The position numbers and the translations under genes are program-made. A DNA stretch of 64,000 nt from Symsagittifera roscoffensis (taxonomy: Eukaryota; Xenacoelomorpha; Acoela; Convolutidae), in assembly GCF_963678635.1 (NCBI RefSeq), contig NC_087067.1, positions 8,105,716-8,169,715 on the forward strand, in the 5' to 3' direction. Below the pieces are notes generated by a model. It did no database searches. It worked only from the letters and a program-made list of their open reading frames with translations, and was not told where the DNA came from. Of the stretch, positions 40,861-53,157 are shown piece by piece. Every line of letters begins with the position of its first letter. The first letter of the stretch is position 1.

Positions 40861-41228
40861 TCAAATTCAAGTATAACAATTCAACATTCAAAATCTAATC
40901 TAATTATGGAACAGAAGATCAGAAAATTATTGGAACGTTACCCCAGCATTAGTAGTAGCAATGAAATAGAGGAGATCGACCAGGATATGCAAGCAGTCAC
41001 CACAGAAGTCCGGAGCACTAAGAGTAGCACCATTATTTCCATTCTTTCTGTTTATCCCGTCTAAACTTATCCACCGGTTAATCCGGAAAGTCGCGTTATG
41101 TCGGTTATTCCGAGAAATTGCAAAGTCGTTAGTAAACAAACCGCCCTTCTAAAACTGTTTAATCTTCGGTTTATCGAATCGCAGTATAGTTCAGATCCTC
41201 AACTCCAAGCAATCATTGAAATGATTAA

Positions 41229-42094
41229 GTGCAACGACCCATATTTACACACCAAAATTGCAGCATAAGTAAATGCTATGCCCAGTATACTCAGGATTTT
41301 CATGTGAAAGACGGATTCTTATGGGTGGATGAGAGACTAGTCATTCCAAACACCTTGCAAGCGGCGGTGAATAACAGATCGCACTATTATCACCATGGGA
41401 AATCGAGTATGTATGACGCGGCCAAAGACATCTGCTACCAGTACATGTTCCGCAGCTTAGCGACAATCGCAGAAAATTGTCAAGAATGCACATTAGCTGG
41501 TAAGAATATGAAAAACTTGTGTTCAAAGGGGATGTAGGGAGAGTACTTGAGCCCAAAGAACCAAATGAATTTGTGCAATTAGACTTTTGGGGGCCAATTA
41601 ATTATTTAAAGGAATCCAAAAAGTATGTTCTGGTGGCCGTGGATCGGTTTTCTCTTTGGCCATCGGCTATAGTGTGTAATTCAAATCGATCGGACAAAAT
41701 CGTAAAATTTTTAAAAGCATACATCATCGCCCACGGAGTTCCGCGTCAGATCCGAGTTGACCAGGGAACGAACTTTATGTCCAAGGAGGTTCGTGCCCTC
41801 TGTCATAAAGAAGGAATTGAAATGCTTACCTCGCCACTTAATGATCATCGGGCAACAGGGTGCGTTGAGCGGACAATTGGCAGCATCACGAATTCAGTAC
41901 TAACGTATGCGCGGGAGGAAAAACCGGAACCCTTGGATCGGATGGTTGAAAGGGCCCTCGGTGCCTTGAGATTCACCAAAAACGCCACCCTGAACATAAC
42001 ACCGTTTGGAGAGCACCACGGTCGGGAAGCTAAAACGGTCCTCAGGAACTTGACCAAAAAGCCATCATTAAGGAATCTAAATTGGAAAATCTAA
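41229..42094 (+). pseudogene. pol: Integrase (pol)
   Basis: Zinc domain H-H-C-C: SHYYHHGKSSMYDAAKDICY with ENCQECTLAGK (41370-41510). A frame change follows, then core D in QLDFWGPINYL, D in IRVDQGTNFMSKEV and E in GCVERTIGSI, then the C-terminal TPFGEHHGREAKTVL. All three triad acids are readable, but the gene is split. Confidence 0.92.
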
Positions 42095-43050
42095 TACGCT
42101 CAAAATCTGCCTGATTAGATGATTGAGACCCAAACACCCAAGCGATAACAGAACCGATGAACACGAACTAGGGAGTCCGATCTGATACGGAATATGATGT
42201 GAATAACAGGCGCCACCCAATGAGACTGGCTGATGACCGGATTACTTATCAGGACGATGAACCTGGGATTGTTCGGACCAGTGTTAGTAATGCAGAGGAC
42301 TGGAGAGCGAAATCTGAATAGGTATAAACCATTGAAATCCAGCATAATAAATCAGAAGGAACATACTATTAAATTGAATGATGGTGCTGTGCTTAGAAAA
42401 TCGGGAGTAGCACTCAAACGGACGACTATTCAGAAGAAGAGGACGCCGGGCCAAATCGCTGCCCCACCCCCGCCGTGGGATCTTAAACGGAAGTTATTGG
42501 CAAACCAACCGAGCAGCTCAAAAGGCACCGCGTGAACCTACCAACGCACCGTAGGAAAACTATCTAAATTCCAAATCAGGGACAATGTGGAGGATTCAGA
42601 ATCGGACGAGGAGGACTATTTATCGCTGGAAACGACAAGACAAGCTATCGAAACGACAAATGAGGGAAACCCGGGAGCGGATCTTGAAGGGGAGAGACAG
42701 GGAACGTCTAGTGCGGGACAAGATCAAGTACCGACAGAAACGATAACGATTCGACCGAGCGATTACGAGACGGCGACGGAGTATACGATTGCACGAAAAA
42801 CGGAAATCAAGAGATCAACCGGAGGAAAGAAGACACCACGGGAAGTACACCACAGGAGACGGAGCGCGAAGTAGCACAAAATCCACAAACTGGAGGGAAA
42901 AAGCGGGGCAGGAAACAACGACTTGTTTCATATTCAAGCCAAGATTCGGCGAGCTCATTGGACGAGACCAGCTCAAGGCGGTTGGGCAGAAAGCGCACAG
43001 CAGTGACCAAGATGGGGGCAGTCATGATTGACAACATTCAAAAAGCAGAA
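42095..43050 (+). pseudogene. Post-integrase low-complexity region
   Basis: Three frame-shifted open pieces, rich in Lys, Arg, Thr, Glu and Ser, for example LRKSGVALKRTTIQKKRTPG and KKRGRKQRLVSYSSQDSASS. They match in position and character the charged ORFs at 18.0-19.3 kb. There is no signal peptide or membrane span. Confidence 0.6.
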
Positions 43051-43274
43051 AAATCAGGAACAAAATAAAGAAGAGGAAAAACATAAGAAACAAAACTTAA
43101 AACATTCTAACGTCCAGGGAGAGGGCATGCCGTGAAGCGGCAAAAACTCAACTGTTTAAGTTTAAATGTGGTCGCAGTTAATAAACAAAAACTCTAGTAA
43201 AGACTCGTCGTTAACTTTATTTCATTCATACAACAACATTTCATTGAGTACTTAAATTAAGTCATCACTTCTTA

Positions 43275-43286
43275 CAAGAAAGGGAA
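43275..43286 (+). other. Polypurine tract
   Basis: AAGAAAGGGAA sits directly before the TG of the 3' LTR, the expected plus-strand primer site. Confidence 0.8.
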
Positions 43287-43506
43287 TGTCATAGTATCTA
43301 AATTAGTTCATCTTCGAGTCCAGTCACAGTTTCATTCTAGTTGCTGCTATTTAATTTATCTATCTGTCTGGCGCTAACTAGTATTTAACCTTCGGAGTTG
43401 TCTGTCACCTTTGGTTGACCGCCAATTCATTGTCTCCGACTAACTTTCTAACTTACAGTTACTAAAATTATTGGATCAATTAACTTATCGAAACCGCACT
43501 TTCTCA
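43287..43506 (+). repeat. 3' LTR
   Basis: 220 bp, TG...CA, aligned over its length with the 5' LTR. It carries a 5-6 bp insertion (CAGTCA region) and scattered substitutions. Followed by ATGG. Confidence 0.93.
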
Positions 43507-43892
43507 ATGGCTAATCATCTTTTCAGTCATAGAAAAAACATTATATCAATATGCAAAAAAAATGGTTAATTTTATCGGATAAAGCTTTCTGCATATTCAA
43601 TTAATTGTTTGGCTTCATTTAATTGTGGTTTTTCGATTTTGCCTCGTTGGATTAAAACAAAAAAAAATTTGTTGCTGACTGGTATCAAAAAAGCACACAA
43701 TAGTGTATGTTAAAAATATACATTTTAACTTTTTTCAAGAGTTTTCTATATTATGGTGGAGTGTAATTAAGACATATTTGAGTTGAAGTAAACGCTTTCC
43801 ATAATTTTGAAAAAAATTTATTCAACGAAAGTTTCATAAACAGATAAAAATCCGATTAGAAAATGTTTCAAACTTGTTTCGAACACAGCATA

Positions 43893-43970
43893 AAAAGGTC
43901 AAGATGACACAAGATAAAAAGGTCAAGATAAAAAGGTCAAGATATAAAGAGGTCAAGATAAAAAGATGAT
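43893..43970. repeat. Short minisatellite, AAAAAGGTCAAGAT units
   Basis: Four to five imperfect units of 14-18 bp. Confidence 0.85.
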
Positions 43971-44054
43971 AACACATATTTCCGCCTTGTAATATGCATG
44001 GGACCAATCATTAAAAAACATTACGTTATTGTAATTTTTTAGATCTCTTTTTTT

Positions 44055-44305
44055 GGTCAAAAAACCAATAAAAGTTTCTAGAGGCGCCTTAGGCCGTACA
44101 ATTGTTATAATAAGGAAGTGCCCGCCTCAAAAATGCCAATAAGTGTCAGTTTTTGGATTTTTTTCAAAAACTTTCGAGAAAAACCCTCAAAGAGATTGTT
44201 TTTTCTTTCTTTTTCTCAGAAATTGGTTTAAGCAAATAGACAAAAGAGTTTTTTAGGCATCAGTAATTCAGTCAGCCCCTCGAGAAAATTATAGTTCCGC
44301 CCGTG
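44055..44305. mobile_element. hAT-like MITE, left end decayed
   Basis: Right end AGTTCCGCCCGTG matches the TIR (inverse CAGGGGCGGAACT). The interior has AGAGGCGCCTTAGG and AGTGCCCGCCTC. The left boundary is uncertain. Confidence 0.5.
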
Positions 44306-44309
44306 CAGA

Positions 44310-45840
44310 AAAAAAACTTTCTAAAAGCTATTAACCATCCCTCAGTTTTAGTAAAAATAACTTTTTTGCAGGTTCAATCTTTGGATTTTGGGCACAGCTA
44401 ATGTTTAAGCATCTTTAATAGAACTGAACGTTTTTGAGAATCAGATAAGTGTGTAAATGTTTTTTTAATGCTATAACAAAAATAATGCTTTTTCTTGAAA
44501 GTAAAATGAAAAGGAAAACTGTTTACCGTGCGGAAAGTGTTTCTTTTGAAATATAAACATCAACGCGTGTTGCATCAAAACGGATAATAAATAAACGTTG
44601 AACCATTGAAAGACAAGCTTTTCTAAAATAAATAAATAATTTTTTCAATGGTTTGAATAAAATGGCAAGAATGGTATAAAAACTGTGAGGACATAATATA
44701 AAAACGCCAGCGCCAAAATAATTTCAAGAGAGAATGTTAATTATTTTATAGACAACGCCAAATAATGTCAGAACTTAACCTACCACTGAGCTTTAGTAGA
44801 ATTATAAGTCAAATTCCGATACAAAAGGTTCATTTTGGTATGGTCAATTTGTTGCAAAAAATGCTGGCTCTTTTCATGTTTTCTTGCAACCTGGTACCGT
44901 CTTTGAACAAAAATAGGGACGGACCAGAAAAACTGGAGCTGCTAAAAAGATTAAGCAAAATATAATACAGGACACCGAGTTTTTATCTACATGTTATGTT
45001 CAGATTTCATCCCGTTTTTTAAGCTTTGCCGAAATCTGTTTTAAGGAAATCTTCATTTTTTTTAACAGAAGAAGCTTTGATTTTATTTGATAGTTTTTCA
45101 ATCGTGTTGGAGTTAAATTTTCCGGAACGATTATTGTCAATGCAATCACACACTGATTAGCCACCTTTGAAATATCAGCAAAAAGCACACCTATTGAAAA
45201 AACAGAGCCGGCTGAACCGGTAAAAAAACAGAGTAAGTGAAAAACACTGTGGTGAAATAAATATGCGCCAAAAATTGAGTTGTATATAGCAAATCAGACC
45301 GTAGCCACAGCATCTGAATTTGGCATCGTATTACCACCCTAAATTTTTGATAAATCATACGTAACTAACTCTAACATAACTACAAGTAATAAAAAATAGT
45401 AGATTTTTCTTTAAACTCTTACACATGGAGTGATAAATTCACTTAAGTATACCAATTCGAGATTAAATTTTCTAATGGATAGTTGCACACTCATTCCAGT
45501 TGTATGTACGAAAATTGGAATTCGGGGTCTTTTTTCAAAAAAATAGCAATGGTGCAAAAACGGGTGACGTATTTACATTTTCCGGCTGGCTTAGCGGGCG
45601 GACTAGAAAAAGAGAAAATAATATGAAGGTATATAAAACTACAAGAGCTGGAAAGAGTCATAGTGGGTTTAGAAAGGTGTATTTAGTCTACGTCATTGAT
45701 GTCATCGGTTGTTTCTTATGCCATTGGTTATTATTTGAGATCGTCCAAGCTAATATAACTGATTTGAAAATAATCGAGGGGCTTTTTGTTCAACAAGTCA
45801 ACCTTGAATTGAAACAATAAGAGGTAAGAATCCAAAAGAC
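44310..45840. other. Intergenic, no feature seen
   Basis: AT-rich. Open frames at 44765-44965 and 45500-45820 have no recognisable motifs, splice context or composition shift. Confidence 0.4.
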
Positions 45841-45849
45841 TTGAGCCTG

Positions 45850-46290
45850 GGGCTAACTCCGACACAGCGTTGGTAAAAAGTTTTCTCAAGGGATATGGAT
45901 TTTTAAACTAATTTTCAGGGATTCGACCCCTGATTTTCTAAACGGTTCTCTTTTTGGTTAAATTTTACGACACATCTGGCTGACTGAGCCTTCGGCGCCA
46001 TCATGTACTAATTTTTACGTCATTTTTTCAACAATTTGGTCAAAACCTTCCAAAAACATTTCCAAATTGCCGAATTTCCGAATTTTTTAAACAGCAGGCA
46101 AAAATTTCCGTTTTTGAGTACTCGTTATTTGGAAGGTTTTGAAAAAAGTGTTTAAGAAGCTACAAGAAACAGTGTTTTTTCGGCGCGCGCTCTTCCTGAA
46201 AATTAATACATTTTGGTCAGCAATATAAACAAAAGAGGAACCGTTTAGAAACTCAGGGGACCGAATCCTGAAACCCCCCTTAAAGCGACT
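45850..46290. mobile_element. hAT-like MITE-derived segment
   Basis: GGGATTCGACCCCTGATTTT, GGCGCGCGCTC and AAAGAGGAACCGTTTAGAAA echo the MITE interior in both orientations. Limits and termini are not clear. Confidence 0.4.
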
Positions 46291-46599
46291 ACTGCTATCG
46301 ACGCTTTTCATTTTTTTCTTTTTCTACAGTTTTGGTGATAAAGCGATTATATTGCTGGTTAACTGCCCTAGTTTTTAGTGAAGTTTTTTTCTTGTTGTAG
46401 CAGTAGAACCAAAATTAGTTACTTCCAGACCATCGCAATCGAAATTCAGTGTTTCCAAGTTTTGCAGAACGAGGTGACACAAAAAAGTTAACCGCGACCG
46501 GCGCGACCAAAGAAAAACGTAACCATGCTATGGAAAAAATGATCGTCAGACATTTTTATACAATTGCATAGACTACAAATGAGAAACAATAACTTTTTT

Positions 46600-46826
46600 C
46601 CTCAGCTTTGGATTTTTTGTTTGAGACAAAAAAAAGCTTATCATACAATTTTCATTAGAGAAGTTAAGTTCTATGATAAAAGAGGCATAAACTTCAGAAA
46701 AAAGGCAAAAAATTTAATTTTTTTTAAATTTTCTTTAATTTTTTTCAGACAATAAATACGAAGGATTTTTGTTGGCGTAGAAAAAAATGCTTTTCAAGCA
46801 TTTTTTCATATGGTGGTCAACCCGGG
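46600..46826. mobile_element. Fragment of the CCCGGGTTGACC-ended element
   Basis: It contains AAGCTTATCATACAATTTTC and ends TTTCATATGGTGGTCAACCC followed by GGG. Only the right part is present. Confidence 0.6.
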
Positions 46827-47179
46827 CAAAAGTGGACTTAAAATCAGTATTTTTTTTTAATTGAAACAGCTTATCTGCTTTTTTTGGAATCCGAATCACC
46901 TATTAAATAGCTTCATTAGAATAGGAACCTACAAAATTTTACCCCCAACAAAATTTTTTAATTTATTTAAAATGTTAAAATGTGTTGTAAATCCACCCTA
47001 CGCCATAGTTCCTTTCAACTTCTTGAAGCGATGAAACATTAAAGAAATGATTGCTTTTCAAGAAAACCTTTCAAATAGTTTCTAACATAATGTGAATTCT
47101 TTTTCAGTAAGTTTTTGCAACGTTTTTCAAGCAAATCGCTTTAATTTTGGTATGATCTTTGAAAAAAAATTTAAAATAC

Positions 47180-47226
47180 AAGATACTCGTATATCACAGT
47201 GAAGCCTTAAAAGTTCCGACTGCAAT
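47180..47226 (+). mobile_element. Short fragment of the twin-hairpin element
   Basis: ACTCGTATATCACAGTGAAG through AGTTCCGACTGC corresponds to the degenerate left end of family F. Confidence 0.55.
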
Positions 47227-48559
47227 AAGTATGTATTAGGTATTTAAACTAAGAATAAGACCAATTGGTTCGATTTGATTTAATTTGAACGCTATAATCC
47301 GTCGTGCAAAATATTGCGCGTTTATCATCCAAAATTGGCCCAAATTAGCCTTTTTCAAGTCCCCATCTTTTTGTGATTTTTCCTTTGCATATGAAATTTG
47401 GGTATTTTTAAATTTGAGGTTCGAGCTTTCGGTATACAATATTTCCGACATGGTATAAAAATTTCCGTCAAGTTTTCAAGTTAAAAAGTCATAAATTTAC
47501 TGAATAAAAAACGATTCAAAATTAATCATAATTATTCCGTTTTTATTTGGACGTCGGAATAATAAAAGCTTCAATAAACTAAGCAGTTCACCGTCACATC
47601 CTTCTAATTGTTTGAATCTAAGGTATCGAATCATTTCAGAAAATTAACTTTCAAACTGTTTCAATTTGACTAGGAAACGCAATATCCTATACGAAAGAAG
47701 TAAATGGCTTTACTTTGTTGGTTTTACACGAAAAATTGGTTTTACACGAAAATAAAAACCCTGTTTTTTTTTCTATCCCGGAAGGCAGTAAAGCCCATCT
47801 AGCAAAGTCAACGAATTTTAAATCAAAGAAAATGAAAAATTTGTGCCGAAAGACTAAAAAGAGGAAAAGCACTTTTCCTTCATTAGGAAAAGTGCTTAAA
47901 ACATTTTGCAAACGTGATTAACAGAAAAGGCGTCCCAAAATTCGTTCTGACAATTTTGTGTGTTTTAATCACAACCACAATCAATAAATAAGCATACTTT
48001 TTAATAGAGGAAATTACCCAAAACTGCTCGTATGTTTTGACCCTGAATTGAAGCAAGCTTCGACACTCTTACCATCTATCTTTTCAGCTTTCCAATGAAA
48101 ACTACAAACAGTTGTGCTTCGAATAGGTTTCGTCTATGTGTTTGAGTATGTTTCGGCCATGATTTCGACTATCTTTTGAAATAAAGTACGACTGAAAGGT
48201 GTGTTTTCGACTATGGATTTTGGGTTGAACAACATGCATGTTTTCGACAGATTTCGGTCGGAATATAAATCGAACACCCCAAACCGAGTGCTTGCATCTC
48301 ATTCGGCTATTCGTGTCGTTTTTGTTAATAAAGAGTGCGGAAATAATTGCAGACACTATCAAAAAACTATAAACACTAATGAAAAACTATCAAATCTATA
48401 TGAAACATGACTGCTTGTATGTCAAAGAGAAATACTGAAGGTTTCATTGCCTATTATCTGATCTCACGTTTGGACACTCGTAGTCTTGTCGTTCATGTTA
48501 AGAAATTTTCACAAAACACGTTATGCATAAATAACATATTCGCACTGAAGTTTTATACA

Positions 48560-48835
48560 CTCATAAAATTCATTTAAAATTAAACAAAAACAGTTTTTCC
48601 TGATTTTGAAATTTTTTTCTATAACAAAATAGTGGCATTCATAAAATTTTTATACATGAAGGTTGTATGATAATCTTTTTTCACAAAACCTGAAACCCTT
48701 TTTTTTGATGACCAGAAGCTTTCAAAAGAGTCAAAATATATCAAAATTTTTTATTAAAATTTTCACAAAAATTTTTAAATTTTGTATGAAAATTGTATGA
48801 CAAGCGTTTTCCTTCTATGAACTTCAACCCAGGTA
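48560..48835. mobile_element. Fragment of the CCCGGGTTGACC-ended element
   Basis: It contains TGAAAATTGTATGACAAGCG and ends AACTTCAACCCAGGT, a decayed right terminus. Confidence 0.5.
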
Positions 48836-48839
48836 CTTA

Positions 48840-50230
48840 TTTGATTAGCGTACTTCATATCAAATAACATTGTTATCAGTCAATTTATTTGCCAGTTTTG
48901 CTGCTCGTACATAGTAAAATATACTCATTTGCGAGCCTTAATAAATCCCCCGAAATAGCCAAATTCACATTTTTCAAAATCTTACAACTTCACGGATACA
49001 TTAGTGGATAAAACAATTAACAACAATTGAGATTACTACAACAATATTTTCTTGACACAAAGGCAAATTTGAAAACGCTCCGACTAGCATCAAACCTCCC
49101 AAAAATAATGTTTTGATGAAAAAATTGAGAAACATGAACAAAAACAAGTTAAAACTAGGATAGCCAGTTGCTGTCCAAGTAGCACAGAAAAATTAAGTTA
49201 AAAAATTCTTTAAACTAATATTCAATTTTCTACACATTAGTGTCATTTTTTAAGGGTGGTGTGATTCGAGAACTATACGTTTGTGTAAAAAAGCAGTAAG
49301 TTCGACGTGACTGAGAACATTAAGCAAAAAAAAACGGGGAAAAAAACGAAAAAAAACTTGTAAAATTGAAAATGGTTTTTTAATTTTTTGCTTAATATTT
49401 CTTTTTAATTGAAAAATTTTTTTTCTCAACAAGCTAAATGAAACATCTGATAATTTTTTCTGTATTGTTGAAACAAGTTTTTTATCCTATAACTCGTAAA
49501 AAGACAGTACAATTTTCAATGTAACGAGCGTTACTCGATCGCGTTTCTCGATCGAAATTAGACTAAATCTTAAATTTTTCAAACCGTTTTTTCTCAATTG
49601 TGAGACAATTTTTTTGAAAACTTTATAATGTTCTTCGAGTCTCAAAGAAAAGGGCTTTTATATGATAAATCTCACTGTGCCCATTCCGATGATTACTTGA
49701 TTTTGCGTGGAGAACTAAAAAAAAAAGAAAAAAAATTAACTAAAATAGCCCCGAATAAAAAAATCCTTTCCTTTTTCAATGGTCGAAACTGATTTAAAAA
49801 ACTTTTGAATTGTATCCATCCACTCGCTATATAAAGTGGAAAAAGGCTTATTAATGCGAGTGAATTAATCCAAATTGGTGTAATTGACATTTCTAAACCT
49901 CCCATAACGTCACGACTAAAAACACTCTTATTTTGAGTTCAGGGCATCAATGGATCTCAGATTCCATTTTTAAACAAATACACTTGAAGAAATTCACATG
50001 AGAAAAAAAATTCCTTCACGTATTCTCCGACAAAATCAACACGGTAAGAAAAGCAAAAAAAATGAAATTGTGTTTTGACGCTATCTTTGTTCAACAAACA
50101 AAGAGATTTGGTATACCCTCCAGAGCTGGAGGAGAAAAAATTTGAGAGCTATGTCAGTTTGGGGTACTAAAAGTTTTAAAACGAAATGTTAGAAAAACGC
50201 ATCTAAGGATGAACGAAAACAGTAGCCGTA
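48840..50230. other. Intergenic, no gene seen
   Basis: AT-rich. It includes a hairpin-like CTGTCCAAGTAGCACAG near 49160 and the near-palindrome TTTCTCGATCGAAA at about 49542-49556. No coding signal. Confidence 0.4.
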
Positions 50231-50236
50231 GATAGC

Positions 50237-50441
50237 GGATCTTTGTCCTTTGTCTCACTCCTCACATCACACAAGCATCATATTTTTGATGTAACGAGTG
50301 GTTTTACAAGGTAAGTTTTGAGGACCAAGTATGTTTGTCATGGCCTAATTAGTCTGCAAGTCGGTTTTTACACCAACAGGATAATGCGAACAAAAAAATA
50401 CTCGTAAAAACAGTTGCAGGTTGGGGAAAATAAAAAAAGCC
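50237..50441 (+). mobile_element. Family G MITE, copy at 50.2 kb
   Basis: Left end GGATCTTTGTCCTTTG, interior TGATGTAACGAGTGGTTTT and GCCTAATTAGTCTGC, right end GGTTGGGGAAAATAAAAAAA then GCC. The ends are decayed and the target duplication is not clear. Confidence 0.7.
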
Positions 50442-50775
50442 TGCAAATAATAAAAATCTAAGAGAAATTTGCACACGTGAATCAAAGGTTTCACAAAAAA
50501 TTTTAAGGCTCTGAGAATCTAATTCACCTCATCTAAAATTTTGCAATTAATCGTTCCTTGAAACAAGGTGTTTCCTTTCCGGTCACAAAAAATAGCTCCT
50601 GCTGCAGCTATGAAATTTGCACAGAAAAACTTGTTTCTTTTTGCATTCAGTGCAAAAACGGCAGTCAAGCAAAGACCAGTGTTTCTTTGAAATGAGATAA
50701 CTTTTGAATTTTTTGTGAAATCCAAATCAAAATCATTTTTTGCTGCTCATCTCCAATTAAAGATGAATTGGCTTT

Positions 50776-50996
50776 GGCTCCTTTCGCCCCTTCTCACCTC
50801 ACACAAGCATCATATTTATGGCGTGACGAATGGCTTCACAAGGTTAATTATGAAGACAAAATTTGTTTGCCATAGCCTAATAAGATTTATGTACGTCAAT
50901 TTTCATAACGTATGTCATTTTTCATAGCAGTCACACCATGTGAACACTCGTTTAGTTGAAAAGTTTCGCATGCGGAGGGAAAAGGAAAAAAGAGCC
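50776..50996 (+). mobile_element. Family G MITE, copy at 50.8 kb
   Basis: GGCTCCTTTCGCCCC...GGGAAAAGGAAAAAAGAGCC. Flanks TTGGCTTT and TTGGTTTT (7 of 8). It lies upstream of the plus-strand Ser-rich gene. Confidence 0.85.
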
Positions 50997-51074
50997 TTGG
51001 TTTTTCCCCTTATCTCCTTTTGATCTCAAAATTTGTTCGTTTGTTCACCATGCCACATTTCATTGCGTTATTAC

Positions 51075-51323
51075 CAGGGGCGGATCTAGGATTTTCTCGA
51101 ACTTTCATTTACGACCATATTGATTTTCCGTGCAACTTCAATCGCATTTTTTTGGCGCGCGCTCCCCCTCTTCCACTCACAATTAATGTATGTTGGCGAC
51201 GAGGGCGCCTTTAGAAAACTTTTAGGGTCTGTCACCAGAAATGGACATCTCAAAATAGTACAAGGGTTGAATGGATCGGCATGGGTGGAATCCCTGAGGG
51301 GATTGGGGCTAAATTCACCCCTG
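51075..51323. mobile_element. hAT-like MITE, 249 bp
   Basis: Left CAGGGGCGGATCTAGGAT, right GCTAAATTCACCCCTG. Flanks GTTATTAC and GTCATTGC (6 of 8). It carries GGCGCGCGCTCCCCC and AATGTATGTTGGCGACG. Confidence 0.85.
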
Positions 51324-51467
51324 GTCATTGCAATGTTAAAATGGTTTGTCAAAAATGAAGTCAAAAGAGCCGTAGATTTGAAGTCAAAAGAGCCGGATGA
51401 AACTAACAAGAATACTTCGAGGTACCTGAGGTTTTGAGAAAAATCGGGTGAAAAAGAAAATGGATGT

Positions 51468-51647
51468 GGCTCTTTTTCCTTCCCCGCCCACCTCACACGA
51501 GCATCAATTTTATGGTCAAACGAGTGCGGTTTTACAAGTTTGTCATGACTTAATTAGTCTGTATGTCAATTTTCATGACAATCTGACAATGTGAACACTA
51601 ATTTTAATTATAAAAATTTGCAGGTGGAGGAAAAAGGAAAAAGAGCC
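51468..51647 (+). mobile_element. Family G MITE, type copy, 180 bp
   Basis: Left GGCTCTTTTTCCTTCCCC, right GGAGGAAAAAGGAAAAAGAG then CC. Flanks ATGGATGT and ATAGATGT (7 of 8). The interior carries CTCACACGAGCATCAATTTT, ACGAGTGCGGTTTTACAAG, TTAATTAGTCTGTATGTCAA and TTGCAGGTGG. Confidence 0.9.
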
Positions 51648-51692
51648 ATAGATGTAAGAGGGGATGTACCCCATCCCCCTCGGATCAAAACT

Positions 51693-51885
51693 TTAGCTTT
51701 TTTCCTCCTCCCCCCACCTCACAAAAGCATCAGTTTTATCGAATAAAAGAGGTTTTTGAATGTTAAACATGAAGACCAAATATGTTTTTTTCATGGCATA
51801 GTTAGTCCGCAACCAATTTTTGTAACATTCGGACAACATAAACAAAATTTTATTCAAAATTTTTTGAGTTGGTTGTTGAAAATGC
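51693..51885 (+). mobile_element. Family G MITE, degenerate copy
   Basis: TAGCTTTTTTCCTCCTCCCC, CACAAAAGCATCAGTTTTAT and CATAGTTAGTCCGCAACC are present. The right terminus is decayed (GTTGGTTGTTGAAAATGC). Confidence 0.65.
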
Positions 51886-52016
51886 AGATTCCGTAACCTT
51901 AAATTCCAATCTCAATGAAAAACTGTATCAAATCAAGATCATAAGCGGCAACTGAAATAGAAGCTTACCAAAGGTGGCAAAGCGCTCCGAAGGTTAGTAC
52001 CTGTCAATTGTGTCTA

Positions 52017-52447
52017 CTCCTCCCCATCCCCCAAACTGAGAATTTTCACCTGTAACTTCTCTGTTCACATTGTACGGTTGTTACAAAAATTGGCATGCGA
52101 ACTAGGGAGGAATAAGGCCATGACAAACATATTTAGTCGGCTCTTTTTCCTCCCCCCCCCCCCCCCCACCTCACATAATCATCGATCGATTTCATAGTGT
52201 AACGAGAAGTGGTTTTACAAGGTTGAGTATGAAGACCAAATATGTTTGCCGTGGCCTAATTAGTCCGTATGGCAAATTTGATATCAATTTGACAATGTGA
52301 ACAGAAAGTTTACCCTAAAAAGTTTGCAGGTGGGGGGGGGGGGGGGGGGGGGGAGAAAGAGCTATTTGGTTTTCATGTTTAGCCTTGTAAAACCCCTCGT
52401 TACACCATAAAATTGATGTTTTCATGAGGTGGGGGGAGCCGAAGAGC
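52017..52447 (-). mobile_element. Family G MITE in reverse, split by another copy
   Basis: 52017-52138 (CTCCTCCCCATCCCCC...CATGACAAACATATTTAGTC) and 52364-52447 (ATTTGGTTTTCATG...GGTGGGGGGAGCC) are the two halves of one reversed copy. The inner copy occupies 52139-52363. Confidence 0.75.
52139..52363 (+). mobile_element. Family G MITE nested in another family G copy
   Basis: Left GGCTCTTTTTCCTCC followed by about 16 C; right AGGT, a run of 22 G and AGAAAGAGC. Flanks ATTTAGTC and ATTTGGTT agree at 6 of 8. Confidence 0.8.
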
Positions 52448-52581
52448 CCAGTGTAATTTTTAAAGGGATTTCAATGGAAAAAAGTCCGAAAGTGCACGTG
52501 GGAAATACTTTACACTATTTATTTATTAAGTTCAAATAAATCAGCTTTAATCGGATAATCTTATATTTTGCTGGCTTCAAA

Positions 52582-52722
52582 ATGGAATTAGAAGCAGAAC
52601 CGACTGAGCTAGAGCGCCCATCTGGGGTGTCGGAAGACCTTCTGAACCCTGCCAATCCCAACCATGAGGACATCGCTGGCTCCATGTCCAAAGAGGCATC
52701 AACCTCAAGCAGCAGAAAACAG
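52582..52722 (+). CDS. Ser-rich protein of unknown function, first coding exon
   Basis: ATG in context CAAAATGG; an in-frame TAA lies upstream with no intervening AG, so this ATG is the start. It encodes 47 residues, acidic then Ser-rich (MELEAEPTELERPSGVSEDL ... STSSSRKQ). The base composition is clearly coding-like. The donor that fits phase with the next exon is a GC site, CAG/GCAAAG; nearby GT sites leave the wrong phase. The exon lies between MITEs: a family H fragment begins 36 bp after it. Product not recognised. Confidence 0.6.
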
Positions 52723-52757
52723 GCAAAGTCATTTTGTAAATTACAACAAACCATATA

Positions 52758-52865
52758 GGCTCTTTTCAAACCCCCCTCTCAAATGTAAAAAAAAACTATT
52801 TAATTGACAAACATTTGTTCTTCATAATTTTCTTTGGAAAATCGCGCATTCATCCATGATAGCAT
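52758..52865 (+). mobile_element. Family H MITE fragment
   Basis: GGCTCTTTTCAAACCCCCCTCTCAAAT, then TTTAATTGACAAAC and TTTGTTCTTCATA, as in complete family H copies. The right end is missing. Confidence 0.6.
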
Positions 52866-53157
52866 ATGTGCAATTTAAGAATGCTGTTCAATTAAAAAGA
52901 TGGTTGTTTCTTAAAAAAACGAGATAACACTGAACTCCAAAAGAGATCGCTATGAAAAAATCAAGGTGATAGACGAGCTGTTCAAACAAAGTAGTTTAAA
53001 AAAAGCAATTACAACAAGGAAACTTTTAAAAATTACAAATTAGATTACAATTATGTTTCTTTTCTCCCTCCGGCCAAAAGCAAAGAGGTGAGATATAGTC
53101 CCATAAGTCACAACTAAATGACTAAAAACGAATAGCAAAGGTTGCACTAAAGAGTTT

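Larger units (their letters stand above)
37665..43506 (+). mobile_element. Full-length Ty3/gypsy LTR retrotransposon, inactivated
   Basis: 5' LTR 37665-37879, primer site, gag, zinc-knuckle region, protease, RT, RNase H, integrase, post-integrase region, polypurine tract and 3' LTR 43287-43506. Target duplication ATGG (37661-37664 and 43507-43510). The protease-RT-RNase H-integrase order places it in Ty3/gypsy (Metaviridae-type). Frames are broken at least seven times. The LTRs differ at roughly a dozen places by eye plus a short indel, so the insertion is not recent. There is no env-like membrane ORF. Confidence 0.95.
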
